Source: Corynebacterium sp. HMSC27B11 (GTDB lineage Bacteria > Actinomycetota > Actinomycetes > Mycobacteriales > Mycobacteriaceae). From it: a DNA stretch of 64,000 bases. Shown here piece after piece: positions 33,127 to 41,191 of this stretch (position 1 is the stretch's first letter; each line of letters opens with the position of its first letter). The notes beneath the pieces were generated by a model that did no database searches, was not told the origin of the DNA, and saw nothing but the letters and a program-made list of their open reading frames with translations. The position numbers were made by a program, and so were the translations under genes. Where the stretch lies: assembly GCF_001815985.1 (NCBI RefSeq), contig NZ_KV823552.1:79971-143970 (forward strand), written 5' to 3'.

Positions 33127-34896
33127 CTACTTCGCCGTTGCGTTCTGCTCGCTCGTCTTCTTCCGACGGCGACGACGCTTGCGCGGCGGTGGCAGCTGCC
33201 CCTTCGCTCGCAGGTCCGCCACGTGGGCGGCCAGGGCATCCACCAGCTCCGGAACGCCGGCGACCTCCGGCATGACGTCCACCCGCAGCCCGTGTTCCCG
33301 GGCGGTCTGGGCAGCCATCGGGCCGATGCAGGCGATGATGGTGCGCGAGTGTGGCTTACCAGCGATGCCCACCAGGTTCTTCACGGTCGAAGAGGAGGTG
33401 AAGCACACCGCGTCGAAGCCGCCGGACTTGATCATGTCTCGGATCTCCGGTGCCGGCGGGGCGGCGCGGACGGTGCGGTAGGCGACGACGTCGTCAACCT
33501 TCCAACCCAGCTTCAACAGCCCCTCGACCAGCACCTCCGTCGCAATATCCGCGCGCGGCAGCAGCACCCGGTCGACCAGGTCCAGGTCCGGATCGCGGGC
33601 CGGGAACACGTCGACGATACCGGAGGCATTGCGGGCGTCGTCCTTGGGCAACAGCTCCGGGGTGATGCCCAGGGCCTGCACCGCGCTGGCCGTCTTCGGA
33701 CCCACCGCGGCCACCCGCACACCAGCCAGAGCGCGGGCGTCCAGGCCGAAGTCCTGGAGCTTCTCCCAGGTCGCCTTCACCGCATTGACGGAGGTGAAGA
33801 CCACCCAGTGGTAGTGACCATCCACGAGGTTCTTGATGGCGCGTTCCATCTGCGCCGGGGTGCGCGGCGGCTCGACGGAGATCGTCGGCACCTCCACGGG
33901 AATCGCGCCATGACTCGCCAGGCGCGTGCTCATCGGGGCGGCCTGCGCCTTCGGGCGCGGCACCAGCACGGTCCAACCGTAGAGGGCGCGGTTCTCCCAC
34001 CAGGAGTACTTGCTGCGGTTGCCGGCCTGGGAGCCGATCGTGACCAGCAGCTGCTCCGGCAGCTCGCCTTCCTTCGCCGCAGGCCCGGAGGCCGCTGCAA
34101 CAGACTTCAGGGTGTCCAGGGTGACGTCGTAGCTGCGCTGCTTACGGGTCGTGCCGTGCAGGGTGACGGTGGCCGCGGTCGAGCCCGGGATGTTGCGTTC
34201 CTTCAGCTCGGTGGCGATGGTGGCCAGGTCGCTCGGCGCGGCGGTGAGGATCAGAGGCAGCCCCGCGGAGGCTAGCTGGTCCCAGTCCGCCCCGCCACGC
34301 ACGTCGGCCTCCGTGAAGTCCGAACCGACGCCGATGCCCGTGAACGCGGGCACCGCGACAGACCCCGTCATGCCAGGGACGACCTGGAAGTCCACACCCA
34401 GGTTCGCGACCTCCTGGAGCTCCAACATCACGGCCTGGTTGGACAGCGGGTTGCCAGCCACCAGGCGGATGACGTCCTCGCCCTCGCGGGCCAGCGCTAC
34501 CATCTCCTCGGCGATCTGGCTCGCGGTCAGCTGCTGGACGGGCTCGGCCTCCCCTTCTGCCACTGCGCCTTCCCCGACGAAGGGCGCGGCGATCCGGATC
34601 TCAGCGGCGGTCGGCGGCGCGGGACGGGGCGGCTTCCGGCGGGCTCCCGCCTCCTTCGCCGCGGCGACCCTGGCCTGCCACTCGGCCTCAGCGGCATCGA
34701 TCTTGTGCTGCGGGACGGGCACCTGGGCCCCAACCAGGGCACGCACACCTTCCAGGACGTCGGGGTCCACCCACGCGTGGGCGGTGCTCTCCAGGGCCTT
34801 CTGGGCGCGAACGGTCAGCAATTCCGGATTTCCGGGGCCGGCACCAACGAACAGGACGCGGCCTGTCCCCTGCGGGGTAAGTCCGGAGGTAGTCAT
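33127..34896 (-). CDS. hemD: Fused CobA-like/uroporphyrinogen-III synthase HemD
   Basis: About 589 residues in two domains. The N-terminal half (1-260) has the tetrapyrrole methylase fold (RVLFVGAGPGNPELLTVRA; FQVVPGMTGSVAVPAFTGI), but the SAM-contacting GGDPFVFGRG motif reads AGNPLSNQA, and a Pro/Ala/Arg-rich insertion interrupts it, so methyltransferase activity is doubtful. The C-terminal half (about 290-560) is uroporphyrinogen-III synthase, with VDGHYHWVVFTSVNAVKATW and FDAVCFTSSSTVKNLVGIAG; it closes hydroxymethylbilane to uroporphyrinogen III. A basic tail (KRRRRRKK) ends the protein. ATG 34896 has GGAAAAG upstream; ATG 34911 is an alternative. A CobA-HemD fusion is usual in this order of bacteria. 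Confidence 0.88.
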   Translation of the reverse strand: MTTSGLTPQGTGRVLFVGAGPGNPELLTVRAQKALESTAHAWVDPDVLEGVRALVGAQVPVPQHKIDAAEAEWQARVAAAKEAGARRKPPRPAPPTAAEIRIAAPFVGEGAVAEGEAEPVQQLTASQIAEEMVALAREGEDVIRLVAGNPLSNQAVMLELQEVANLGVDFQVVPGMTGSVAVPAFTGIGVGSDFTEADVRGGADWDQLASAGLPLILTAAPSDLATIATELKERNIPGSTAATVTLHGTTRKQRSYDVTLDTLKSVAAASGPAAKEGELPEQLLVTIGSQAGNRSKYSWWENRALYGWTVLVPRPKAQAAPMSTRLASHGAIPVEVPTISVEPPRTPAQMERAIKNLVDGHYHWVVFTSVNAVKATWEKLQDFGLDARALAGVRVAAVGPKTASAVQALGITPELLPKDDARNASGIVDVFPARDPDLDLVDRVLLPRADIATEVLVEGLLKLGWKVDDVVAYRTVRAAPPAPEIRDMIKSGGFDAVCFTSSSTVKNLVGIAGKPHSRTIIACIGPMAAQTAREHGLRVDVMPEVAGVPELVDALAAHVADLRAKGQLPPPRKRRRRRKKTSEQNATAK

Positions 34897-35004
34897 ACTG
34901 ATCTTTTCCATGTCATTTCGGGGCAGTTCCGAGGGGAACGCTCTTTCGGGTGGCGGGGTGAGGCGGCTCGCGGTACCCCACCCCGGGGTTCCGCAAGCCC
35001 ACTT

Positions 35005-35955
35005 TTAGCTCTCGCGGGCCTCCGCCACGAGTTCTGCGGCTCCGGCGTCCAGCAGGACCCGGCCGATCTGGGCGCCGACGCCGGCGGCAGCCGCACGCCA
35101 GTCGCCCGCCAGGTCAATGTTCACGGTGCGGGTCTCCAGCAGCTTGCGGGAGCCGTCGATGGCGAACACACCACCGGTGACAGTCAACTGATTCTGCTCT
35201 TCGTTAAGGGTCGCGTGTGCGGCCACCGGGGCGGAACAGCCCGCCTCCAGGGTGGAGAGCACGGTGCGCTCGCCGACCACGCAGGCATAGCTCGGAATGT
35301 GGTTCTGGGCGGCCACGGAGTTCCAGGCCTCCTCATCGTCCGCGCGGACCTCCACGCACAGCGCGCCCTGTGCCGGGGCGGGCAGGATAAGCTCCGGGTC
35401 GATGGACTCAGCGGCCTTATCCAGCCAGCCAACGCGCTCCAGCCCGGCGCGAGCGAGAATCACGGCGTCCAGGTCGTCGCCGACCCGGCCCATGCGGGTG
35501 CCGATGTTCCCGCGCAGCGGCAGGATCTGCAGGTCCGGGCGCAGGGCGCGCAGCTGAGAGACGCGGCGCGGGGCGGAGGTGCCGACCTTCGCTCCTTCTG
35601 GCAGCTCCATCAGCTTCTTGTTATCCACGCTGATCAGAACCTCGCGGGAGTCCACGCGCTTCGGAACCACCGCACGGAAGCGGGCGTCCGGGGCGGTCGG
35701 CAAGTCCTTGAAGGAGTGCACCGCCACATCGCATTCGCGCTCATCCAGCGCGGTGCGCAGCGTCTCGGTGAACACGCCCACGCCGACCTTCGCGACCGGG
35801 ATCTGGGAGGCCTGGGAGGCATCCCCCGGGGTGTGGACGATGTGGAGCTCGGCCTCGTAGCCGGCGTCGATCATGCCCTGGCGGACATGGCCTGCCTGGG
35901 TAGTAGCCAGCGTGGAGCCACGCGTACCGACGAGCAAACGGCGGTTATCGGTCAT
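35005..35955 (-). CDS. hemC: Porphobilinogen deaminase (hydroxymethylbilane synthase) HemC
   Basis: A 316-residue cytoplasmic enzyme polymerising four porphobilinogen units. Start block LLVGTRGSTLATTQAGHV, substrate-binding HSFKDLPTA and KVGTSAPRRVSQL, LPLRGNIGTR, APAQGALCVEVR, and the dipyrromethane-cofactor Cys in LEAGCSAPVAAH. Length is normal. Its first 11 bases overlap the end of hemA, so hemA-hemC are translationally coupled; hemD follows after about 110 bp. Confidence 0.95.
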   Translation of the reverse strand: MTDNRRLLVGTRGSTLATTQAGHVRQGMIDAGYEAELHIVHTPGDASQASQIPVAKVGVGVFTETLRTALDERECDVAVHSFKDLPTAPDARFRAVVPKRVDSREVLISVDNKKLMELPEGAKVGTSAPRRVSQLRALRPDLQILPLRGNIGTRMGRVGDDLDAVILARAGLERVGWLDKAAESIDPELILPAPAQGALCVEVRADDEEAWNSVAAQNHIPSYACVVGERTVLSTLEAGCSAPVAAHATLNEEQNQLTVTGGVFAIDGSRKLLETRTVNIDLAGDWRAAAAGVGAQIGRVLLDAGAAELVAEARES

Positions 35956-37429
35956 CGTCTTTCCCTCCTGGGGTCGAGGCCTGAGTCAGGTCCTGGTAGG
36001 TCGTGCGGTACACGGCCCGCGCGGTGGATACTCGATTTTCTTGCGGTTTCTGCTGCTTCCGCTGCCCACTGCCCGCCTTCGCGCCCTTCACCGCGCTGAC
36101 CTGCTGAGTCATGCCGGTCGGCAGGTTGAACAGCGCAGCCAGGGCATCTGGGTAGCTGACGGACTGACCCGCCGCGGAGAGCTTCTTGGCCTGCACCGTC
36201 GGGGTGTGCAGCAGCTTCTCCACGAGGCGGCGCATCGAGCGGTTCACGGCCTCGCGGTCCTCGTCGGACATCCCCGGCGTCTGGCGCTGCAGCGCGAGCA
36301 TCTCGTTGCTGAGCGCGTCCATCGCCTGCTGACGCAGGGCCTTGACGGTGGGGACGACAGCCTGGGCGCGCTGCTGCTCAAGGAATCCCTCGAGCTCCTC
36401 GGCGACGATGCCGCGGGCGGCGTCCTCGTCCTCGATGGTGTCCTCGGTCATCCCGGTGAGCTCTTCGATGTTGAGCAGCGCAACCCCCGGCACGTCGGCC
36501 GTGGCCTGCTCGATGTCGCGGGGCATGGACAGGTCGATGAGCACCTGCTGACGACCCTCGCGGACCTGTTGCGCGGCCTTGATGTCCGTCGCACTGACGA
36601 CGGTTCCCACCGCACCCGTCGCGGAGACGACGATGTCCGCCCCCGTCAGCGCCGCGGGCAGTTCGTCCAGGCCGATGCCACGGGCCGGCACACCAGCCTC
36701 CACCGCGTGGGAGGCCAGTTGCTCGGCGCGGTCGACGGTGCGGTTCGCGACGGTCACGTGCTCGATGCCGAGGCGGCCCAGGTGGGAGGATGCGAGGGAG
36801 GCCATCGCGCCTGCACCGATGACGACGGCGCGGCGCCCGCTCAACGCGTCGCTGCTGGCCTCCGGGATCCCCAGCACGGTCAGCGCCTGGTCGAGGGCGA
36901 AGCTCACCATCGAGGAGCCGGCGGAGTCGATCTCCGTCTCACTGTGGACGCGCTTGCCGGTACGCAGGGCTCGCTGGGTGAGGTCGTGGAGGGTGCGCCC
37001 GACGGTACCGGCCTCCTTCGACTCCTCGTAGGCGCCGCGGAGCTGGCCGATGATCTGCTGCTCCCCCAGCACCATGGAGTCCAGGCCGGAGGCAACGTTG
37101 AGCATGTGCTCCACCGCGGCGTCCGAATAATGAACATAGAGGTGCGGTTCCAGGTCGCCGTCGGCGAGCCCGGAGTAGGTGGCGATGGTGTCCACGATGT
37201 GGTCGAGGCCGGGGTGGAAGGCGTTGGCGACGGTGTAAAACTCCATCCGGTTGCAGGTGGACAGCACCAGCGCCTCGGAGAGGGAGTCGTGATCCAGCAG
37301 GGCATTTTCCAGCTTGGGAAGGTCGCTATCGACCGTGGAGACCTGCTCGAGGAGGGACACCGGGGCGGAGCGGAAGGAAAGCCCGACGAGCAGCACGGCG
37401 GCGGAACCGGTTTGGACGTGCCCAGCCAT
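35945..37429 (-). CDS. hemA: Glutamyl-tRNA reductase HemA
   Basis: A 494-residue NADPH-dependent enzyme reducing glutamyl-tRNA to glutamate-1-semialdehyde, the committed step of the C5 haem route; HemL takes the product. N-terminal block LLVGLSFRSAPVSLLEQV, catalytic Cys in LSTCNRMEFYTV, LGEQQIIGQLRGAYEESKEAGT, and the NADPH loop VIGAGAMASLA. The C-terminus is extended with a Lys/Gln-rich basic segment (KGAKAGSGQRKQQKPQ). First gene of the leftward hemA-hemC-hemD run. Confidence 0.95.
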   Translation of the reverse strand: MAGHVQTGSAAVLLVGLSFRSAPVSLLEQVSTVDSDLPKLENALLDHDSLSEALVLSTCNRMEFYTVANAFHPGLDHIVDTIATYSGLADGDLEPHLYVHYSDAAVEHMLNVASGLDSMVLGEQQIIGQLRGAYEESKEAGTVGRTLHDLTQRALRTGKRVHSETEIDSAGSSMVSFALDQALTVLGIPEASSDALSGRRAVVIGAGAMASLASSHLGRLGIEHVTVANRTVDRAEQLASHAVEAGVPARGIGLDELPAALTGADIVVSATGAVGTVVSATDIKAAQQVREGRQQVLIDLSMPRDIEQATADVPGVALLNIEELTGMTEDTIEDEDAARGIVAEELEGFLEQQRAQAVVPTVKALRQQAMDALSNEMLALQRQTPGMSDEDREAVNRSMRRLVEKLLHTPTVQAKKLSAAGQSVSYPDALAALFNLPTGMTQQVSAVKGAKAGSGQRKQQKPQENRVSTARAVYRTTYQDLTQASTPGGKDDDR

Positions 37430-37729
37430 CGGTCTTGCGTGCCTCCTCGCGAACCGGGAGTCGGACCCGGGTCTTGGGGCCGCCGACGATGGGCCGAATG
37501 CTCCCCCGTGGTGGGGTGATGCACCGCAGCCGACGAGGTCGGTAGCCAGATGCTGCTGATGGGCGCAGCTCCCCTGCCGACGCTTGCCATCGGCTCTTTA
37601 ACAGCTACCTACGGTATCCCTTAACCGACCCCAATGACAAAACAGGCATAGCCGACTGTTATAGGGGCGGGACGTTGGGAACGGCGCGCAGCCCAACTGT
37701 GATGTTCCGTGGAACGCCGCGTTGCCGTT
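37430..37729. other. 300-bp gene-free stretch upstream of hemA
   Basis: This gap holds the hemA promoter region on the minus strand and the region after the glutaredoxin-like stop. I found no convincing -35/-10 pair, no clear hairpin and no Rex- or DtxR-type box. Short open frames across it look like noise. Confidence 0.5.
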
Positions 37730-37981
37730 TTAGCCCTCAAGCGCAGCCGCGAGCTCTTCGTTGTCGACTTCCCAGCAGGCGAATTCCTCATCGTCGATGA
37801 GGACGACGGGCACGCGGTCACCGAATTCCATTTTCAGCTCCGGGTCCTCGTCGACGTCGACCCGCTCCAGCGTGGCGTTTTTCGCCGCGACGACCGGGCG
37901 GATCTGCTCCCAGACCCGGGCGCAGGAGCCGCAGGTTGTGCGGGTCAGGAGGGTCACGGTTTTCTTCTCATCACCAGTCAC
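37730..37981 (-). CDS. Glutaredoxin-like protein (DUF836 type)
   Basis: An 83-residue thioredoxin-fold protein. Strand-turn VTLLTRTTCGSCARVW carries a CGSC redox pair near residues 17-20; the second half has VDVDEDPELKMEFGDRVPVVLID with the expected cis-Pro. A protein of this type lies beside hemA in M. tuberculosis too, as I recall. Its likely partner or substrate is unknown. The start is only 24 bases from the start of the divergent HAD phosphatase gene. Confidence 0.82.
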   Translation of the reverse strand: MTGDEKKTVTLLTRTTCGSCARVWEQIRPVVAAKNATLERVDVDEDPELKMEFGDRVPVVLIDDEEFACWEVDNEELAAALEG

Positions 37982-38005
37982 GGATTCAACGGTACCTTGG
38001 TAGCC

Positions 38006-39001
38006 GTGGGCGAGATTAAGTCAACAGCTTTCCGTGTCAGCGAACCCATCCAAATCATTCAACCGACCCAACCTAGCCAACCGAGCCAACACAGCTTTTC
38101 CCCCGTCACCCCAACACAATTAGAAAGCGGCCGAGCCTCCGTCCATGGGGCATGGTTGGCCGCGGGCGGCACACTGAGGTTGTCCCCGCCCAAAGCGGAT
38201 GTTCCGCAAAACCCCAGCACCGCGGCATTCTTCGACCTGGACAACACGATCATCAAGGGGGCGTCCTCCCTCTGGCTAGCGCTGGGGCTGGCCTCCCGGC
38301 GCTTCTTCACCATGGGGGATATCGCGGGCTTCGCCTGGAAGCAGGCGAAGTTCATCCTCTCCGGCACCGAGAGCCAGCCGGATATCGCCTCCGGCAAGCA
38401 GCGGGCGCTCGAGATCGTGCGTGGCCGCAGCGAGGCCGAGGTCGTGGCGCTCACGGAGGAGATCTGGGAGAGCACGATTGCCCAGCGGATCTTCCCGGGT
38501 GCCCGGGAGCTCGCCGAGGAGCACCTGGAGGCCGGCCACAGTGTGTGGCTGGTCACCGCGGCACCGGTGCAGCTCGCACAGGTCATAGCCCGGGCCCTGG
38601 GCTTCACCGGGGCGTTGGGAACGGTGGCGGAAGTCTCCGATGGGAGGTTCACAGGCCGGCTGGTGGGAGATATCCTGCACGGCCCCGAGAAGCGGGATGC
38701 CGTGGCTGCCCTCGCGGAGCAGCAAGGCTACGATCTTTCGTGCTGCGTGGCGTACTCGGATTCCTTTAACGACATGCCGCTGCTTTCCCTGGTCGGCCGG
38801 GCCGTCGCGGTCAACGCTGATCCCCGCCTGGCGGAGGCAGCCCGGGAGCGGGGCTGGCCGACGGTGGAGTACCGAAAGCACGATCCGAAGCGCACGCTGC
38901 TGGCGGCCGAAGCCAGCGCGACGGCGGCGGGCATGCTGGCAGCCGGGGCGGTGGGGTGGTTTCTCCTCCCCGCCCTCACTGGCGCACTCTCCCGGCGCTA
39001 G
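38006..39001 (+). CDS. HAD-IB family phosphatase (SerB1-like)
   Basis: About 331 residues from a GTG start; no ATG or clear ribosome site is available, so a leaderless transcript is possible. After a 70-residue Pro/Gln/Ser-rich N-terminal extension (repeated PTQPSQPSQ) comes the HAD core: motif I FFDLDNTIIKGASS (nucleophile near residue 77), motif II VTAAP, motif III lysine in GPEKRDAV and motif IV YSDSFNDMPLL. A hydrophobic C-terminal segment (AAGMLAAGAVGWFLLPAL) may anchor it to the membrane. It resembles SerB1 of M. tuberculosis in position. Phosphoserine or another small phosphate ester is the likely substrate. Confidence 0.8.
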   Translation: MGEIKSTAFRVSEPIQIIQPTQPSQPSQHSFSPVTPTQLESGRASVHGAWLAAGGTLRLSPPKADVPQNPSTAAFFDLDNTIIKGASSLWLALGLASRRFFTMGDIAGFAWKQAKFILSGTESQPDIASGKQRALEIVRGRSEAEVVALTEEIWESTIAQRIFPGARELAEEHLEAGHSVWLVTAAPVQLAQVIARALGFTGALGTVAEVSDGRFTGRLVGDILHGPEKRDAVAALAEQQGYDLSCCVAYSDSFNDMPLLSLVGRAVAVNADPRLAEAARERGWPTVEYRKHDPKRTLLAAEASATAAGMLAAGAVGWFLLPALTGALSRR

Positions 39002-39069
39002 GTCTCCAGCGCCCGCCGCCCCGCTGGATTCCTTCAGCGCGGGCATTCCAGCTTCCAGTGTTTAAACAG

Positions 39070-39113
39070 CACGAAGCCCCAGCGGGGCCGGTTGGCTCCC
39101 ACTGGGGCTCGTG
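39070..39113. terminator. Stem-loop after the HAD phosphatase gene
   Basis: CACGAAGCCCCAG (39070-39082) pairs with CTGGGGCTCGTG (39102-39113) over about 12 bp with one bulge and a 19-base loop. It follows the HAD gene by 68 bases and lies after the convergent bS22 gene. There is no T-run, so it may stop or stabilise transcripts from either side. Confidence 0.5.
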
Positions 39114-39187
39114 CGGCGGCATCGCAGCCGTCTCGTCGCGAGAATTGTCTCGCGAGCCGCGAATCGGGCGCGTGGCCCGGTGGCGGC

Positions 39188-39289
39188 TTACTTGCCCAGC
39201 TTGCGACGCTGAACGCGGGTGCGCTTCAGCATCTTGCGGTGCTTCTTCTTGGACATGCGCTTGCGGCGCTTCTTAATCACAGAACCCAT
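39188..39289 (-). CDS. Small basic ribosomal protein bS22 (AURKAIP1/COX24 domain)
   Basis: A 33-codon gene. The protein begins [19 protein letters not shown] and ends in RRKLGK; over half of it is Lys or Arg. This matches the very short basic ribosomal protein called bS22 in mycobacteria, encoded beside an excisionase-type HTH gene and proC (Rv0500B, from memory). The ribosome site GTGAGGTG lies six bases before the ATG. It binds the small ribosomal subunit. It is too short for usual gene-length cutoffs but the match is convincing. Confidence 0.9.
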   Translation of the reverse strand: MGSVIKKRRKRMSKKKHRKMLKRTRVQRRKLGK

Positions 39290-39494
39290 CGTGGGCACCT
39301 CACTTCAAATTGTTGAAAACTCGTATGCCGCGCCATCGCGACGGTTCCGCAGCCCCGGTAGGCGGCTGCCGCCCGGAAGTCAGCGAACAAGGCGAGCCCT
39401 ACGCTTCAGCGCTTCATCGCCGGGGTGGCCCGGGAGCTCACATAGGACACGAATTATTAAATTCTACCGTTCCAGTGGCTGAGCGCACAAAAAT

Positions 39495-39510
39495 CGGCCC
39501 ATAAGGGCCG
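39495..39510 (-). terminator. Terminator for the HTH gene (distal)
   Basis: A 6-bp stem CGGCCC/GGGCCG with loop ATAA; on the minus strand it is followed by ATTTTTG. It lies about 70 bases after the HTH gene stop and before bS22 on the same strand. Confidence 0.65.
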
Positions 39511-39537
39511 GTTTCTATGCCGCGGTGGCAGCGCTAA

Positions 39538-39574
39538 ACCCCGACTGCTATGGCGCTGAAGCCACGGTCGGGGT
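39538..39574 (-). terminator. Hairpin just after the HTH gene
   Basis: An 8-bp stem ACCCCGAC/GTCGGGGT encloses a smaller TGGC/GCCA stem. On the minus strand it is followed by TTTAGCG. It begins six bases after the HTH gene stop, so it acts as a proximal terminator or mRNA end. Confidence 0.55.
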
Positions 39575-39580
39575 GGGTTT

Positions 39581-39799
39581 CTAACCAGTCTGCCCCTCGG
39601 AGGCGTCGTAGACGGACGCACCGAGATACTCGCTCACTGCCTGCTCGTGGACGCGGAAGGAGCGACCCACACGCACCGCTGGCAGGTCGCCAGCGTGCAC
39701 CAGGCGATACACGGTCATCTTCGACACGCGCATCAGCTCTGCGACCTCAGCGACGGTCAGAAAGGTTCCTTTGTCATTTCCACCCATTGGGTTAGCCAT
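39581..39799 (-). CDS. Excisionase-family helix-turn-helix DNA-binding protein
   Basis: A 72-residue protein of the MerR-like/excisionase HTH type: FLTVAEVAELMRVSKMTVYRLVHAG forms the HTH, followed by the wing LPAVRVGRSFRVHEQAVSEYL. In mycobacteria a similar protein is encoded between proC and bS22 (Rv0500A), so it is chromosomal and conserved, not a prophage remnant. Targets unknown; a regulator is likely. A good -10 hexamer lies 85 bases upstream. Confidence 0.85.
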   Translation of the reverse strand: MANPMGGNDKGTFLTVAEVAELMRVSKMTVYRLVHAGDLPAVRVGRSFRVHEQAVSEYLGASVYDASEGQTG

Positions 39800-40183
39800 A
39801 AAAGTCTTATCTCTTTCTTCACACGGCCCCGCGCTGCAGACTTCCCCTTCTGCAGGACGTCACGCGGCCACGCTTTCCTCACTACTATAACGTGAACCAA
39901 GTGACGCTTGCGCATTCAGGGACGATTATGTCGAAAGTGCTATTTGTTTCTTTTTGTGACTTGGGTTGACCAGTGCAAACAGTTCAACACCCACCACCCC
40001 CACCTCAAGTTTCACTTGAGACTCTCCCCGCCCCGGGAGTCTTGAAATTACAAAAATCGGGCCCGCCGCGCATTGCGGCAGGCCCCACGATGCGACCCCT
40101 CACGCACCGCTCTTAACCCCCTTACGCGCTATCACTTCACACCCCCACGATGCGCTGCCTCCCCCTCGGCACCCCGTGCTCCC
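39800..40183. other. 384-bp gene-free stretch between proC and the HTH gene
   Basis: It holds the HTH promoter, an AGGACGTC element at 39854, an AT-rich patch (39890-39970) and two adjacent small inverted repeats: CTCAAG/CTTGAG at 40004-40020 and an imperfect GACTCTCCC/GGGAGTC at 40020-40041, followed by TTGAAATTAC. The second pair could end the proC transcript. No open frame looks genuine. Confidence 0.5.
39884..39889 (-). promoter_or_regulatory. -10 hexamer of the HTH gene promoter
   Basis: On the minus strand TATAGT, within GTTATAGTAG, stands in an AT-richer patch 85 bases before the HTH gene ATG. No good -35 is seen, as is common in corynebacteria. The AGGACGTC element (39854-39861) would fall in the 5' leader. 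Confidence 0.45.
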
Positions 40184-41020
40184 CTAGTCCCCCTTCGGTG
40201 GGGCGCCGAGCTCCACGGAGCGGTCCCGGCACGCCTCCATCGCGCGGAAGAAGGCACGGCGCAGCCCCTCCTCCTCCAGGGTGCGGGTCGCCATGGAGGT
40301 CGTCCCGCCCGGGCTGGAGACCTTCGCCCGCAGCTCCACCGGGCCGTCACCACCCTCGGCAAGGCCGTTGGCCATCATCTGGGCTGCACCCTCCGCGGTA
40401 CCGATCGCGAGCTTTTCGGCCAGCGCCCGTGGCAGACCCAGGTTCACGCCTGCGTCCACCATCGCCTCGGCGACGAGGAAGAAGTATGCCGGGCCGGACC
40501 CGGAGACCGCCGTGACCGCGTCGATGTCCTTCTCCTTGACGATCACCGCGGTGCCCACCTTGGCCAGCAGTTCGCGCACCGTCTCCAGCTGCTCCTCCGT
40601 CGCGAAGCGGCCACCCGCGATCGCGCTGGTCCCCTTGCCGACCAGCATCGGGGTATTCGGCATCACGCGCACCACCGGGGTGCCCGCAGGCAGCACATTC
40701 TCCATCGCACCGATGGTCACGCCAGCGGCGACGGAGACCGCGACCGTCGTGGCGTCGTTATCGTCCAGCTGTTCCGCGACCTCGTCGAAAACGGAGAGCG
40801 TGCCGTCGGGCTTCACGCAGTTGAACAGGACGTCCGCCTCCACCGCGGCGGTGACCGAGTCCTCCGCGGTCAGCACCCCGTAGCGGTCCGCCAGCTCGGT
40901 GAGCCGGTCTTCGCTGCGGTTCGCGACGATGATGGTCTTCGGGTCAATTCCGTCTGCGACGAGTCCGGCGATCAATGCTTCGCCGATGTTCCCGCCGCCG
41001 ATGATTGCGATTCGAGTCAT
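40184..41020 (-). CDS. proC: Pyrroline-5-carboxylate reductase ProC
   Basis: A 278-residue cytoplasmic enzyme making proline from pyrroline-5-carboxylate with NAD(P)H. The N-terminal Rossmann loop is [15 protein letters not shown] at residues 3-17, followed by [14 protein letters not shown] and the C-terminal signature [12 protein letters not shown] with EGAAQMM and [19 protein letters not shown] directly before the ATG at 41020 fixes the start; upstream in-frame ATG 41095 is not family-like. Confidence 0.95.
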   Translation of the reverse strand: MTRIAIIGGGNIGEALIAGLVADGIDPKTIIVANRSEDRLTELADRYGVLTAEDSVTAAVEADVLFNCVKPDGTLSVFDEVAEQLDDNDATTVAVSVAAGVTIGAMENVLPAGTPVVRVMPNTPMLVGKGTSAIAGGRFATEEQLETVRELLAKVGTAVIVKEKDIDAVTAVSGSGPAYFFLVAEAMVDAGVNLGLPRALAEKLAIGTAEGAAQMMANGLAEGGDGPVELRAKVSSPGGTTSMATRTLEEEGLRRAFFRAMEACRDRSVELGAPPKGD

Positions 41021-41156
41021 GCCCTCCAGGGTGCCAGCCTGGCGCGTCGATTGCAGCGCTTGCGTGCAGCTCCCCCGTTTTCGGTGGTCTCGCATCCAGT
41101 TGTGAGGACGTCGCCCTCCGGCGCCACAGCACCCCGCCCGAACGTGGCTGGTGCGG

Positions 41157-41185
41157 CAAAAAGAAAAGCGCGCCTCGCGGCGCGC
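41157..41185 (-). terminator. Terminator after the Lys/Ala/Glu-rich membrane protein gene
   Basis: On the minus strand GCGCGCC/GGCGCGC forms a 7-bp stem with a 4-base loop, followed by the T-rich tract CTTTTCTTTTT. It starts seven bases after the stop of the 41192-42442 gene, a textbook terminator. Confidence 0.88.
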
Positions 41186-41191
41186 AGAAAC

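Noticed and set aside
37430..37729. Rex or DtxR operator in the hemA upstream region
   Set aside because: No TTGTGAA-type or TTAGGTTAG-type inverted repeat could be found by eye.
39581..39799. Excisionase gene as a prophage or integrative element remnant
   Set aside because: No integrase, attachment-site repeat or phage gene is near, and the same small HTH gene sits beside proC and bS22 in mycobacteria.
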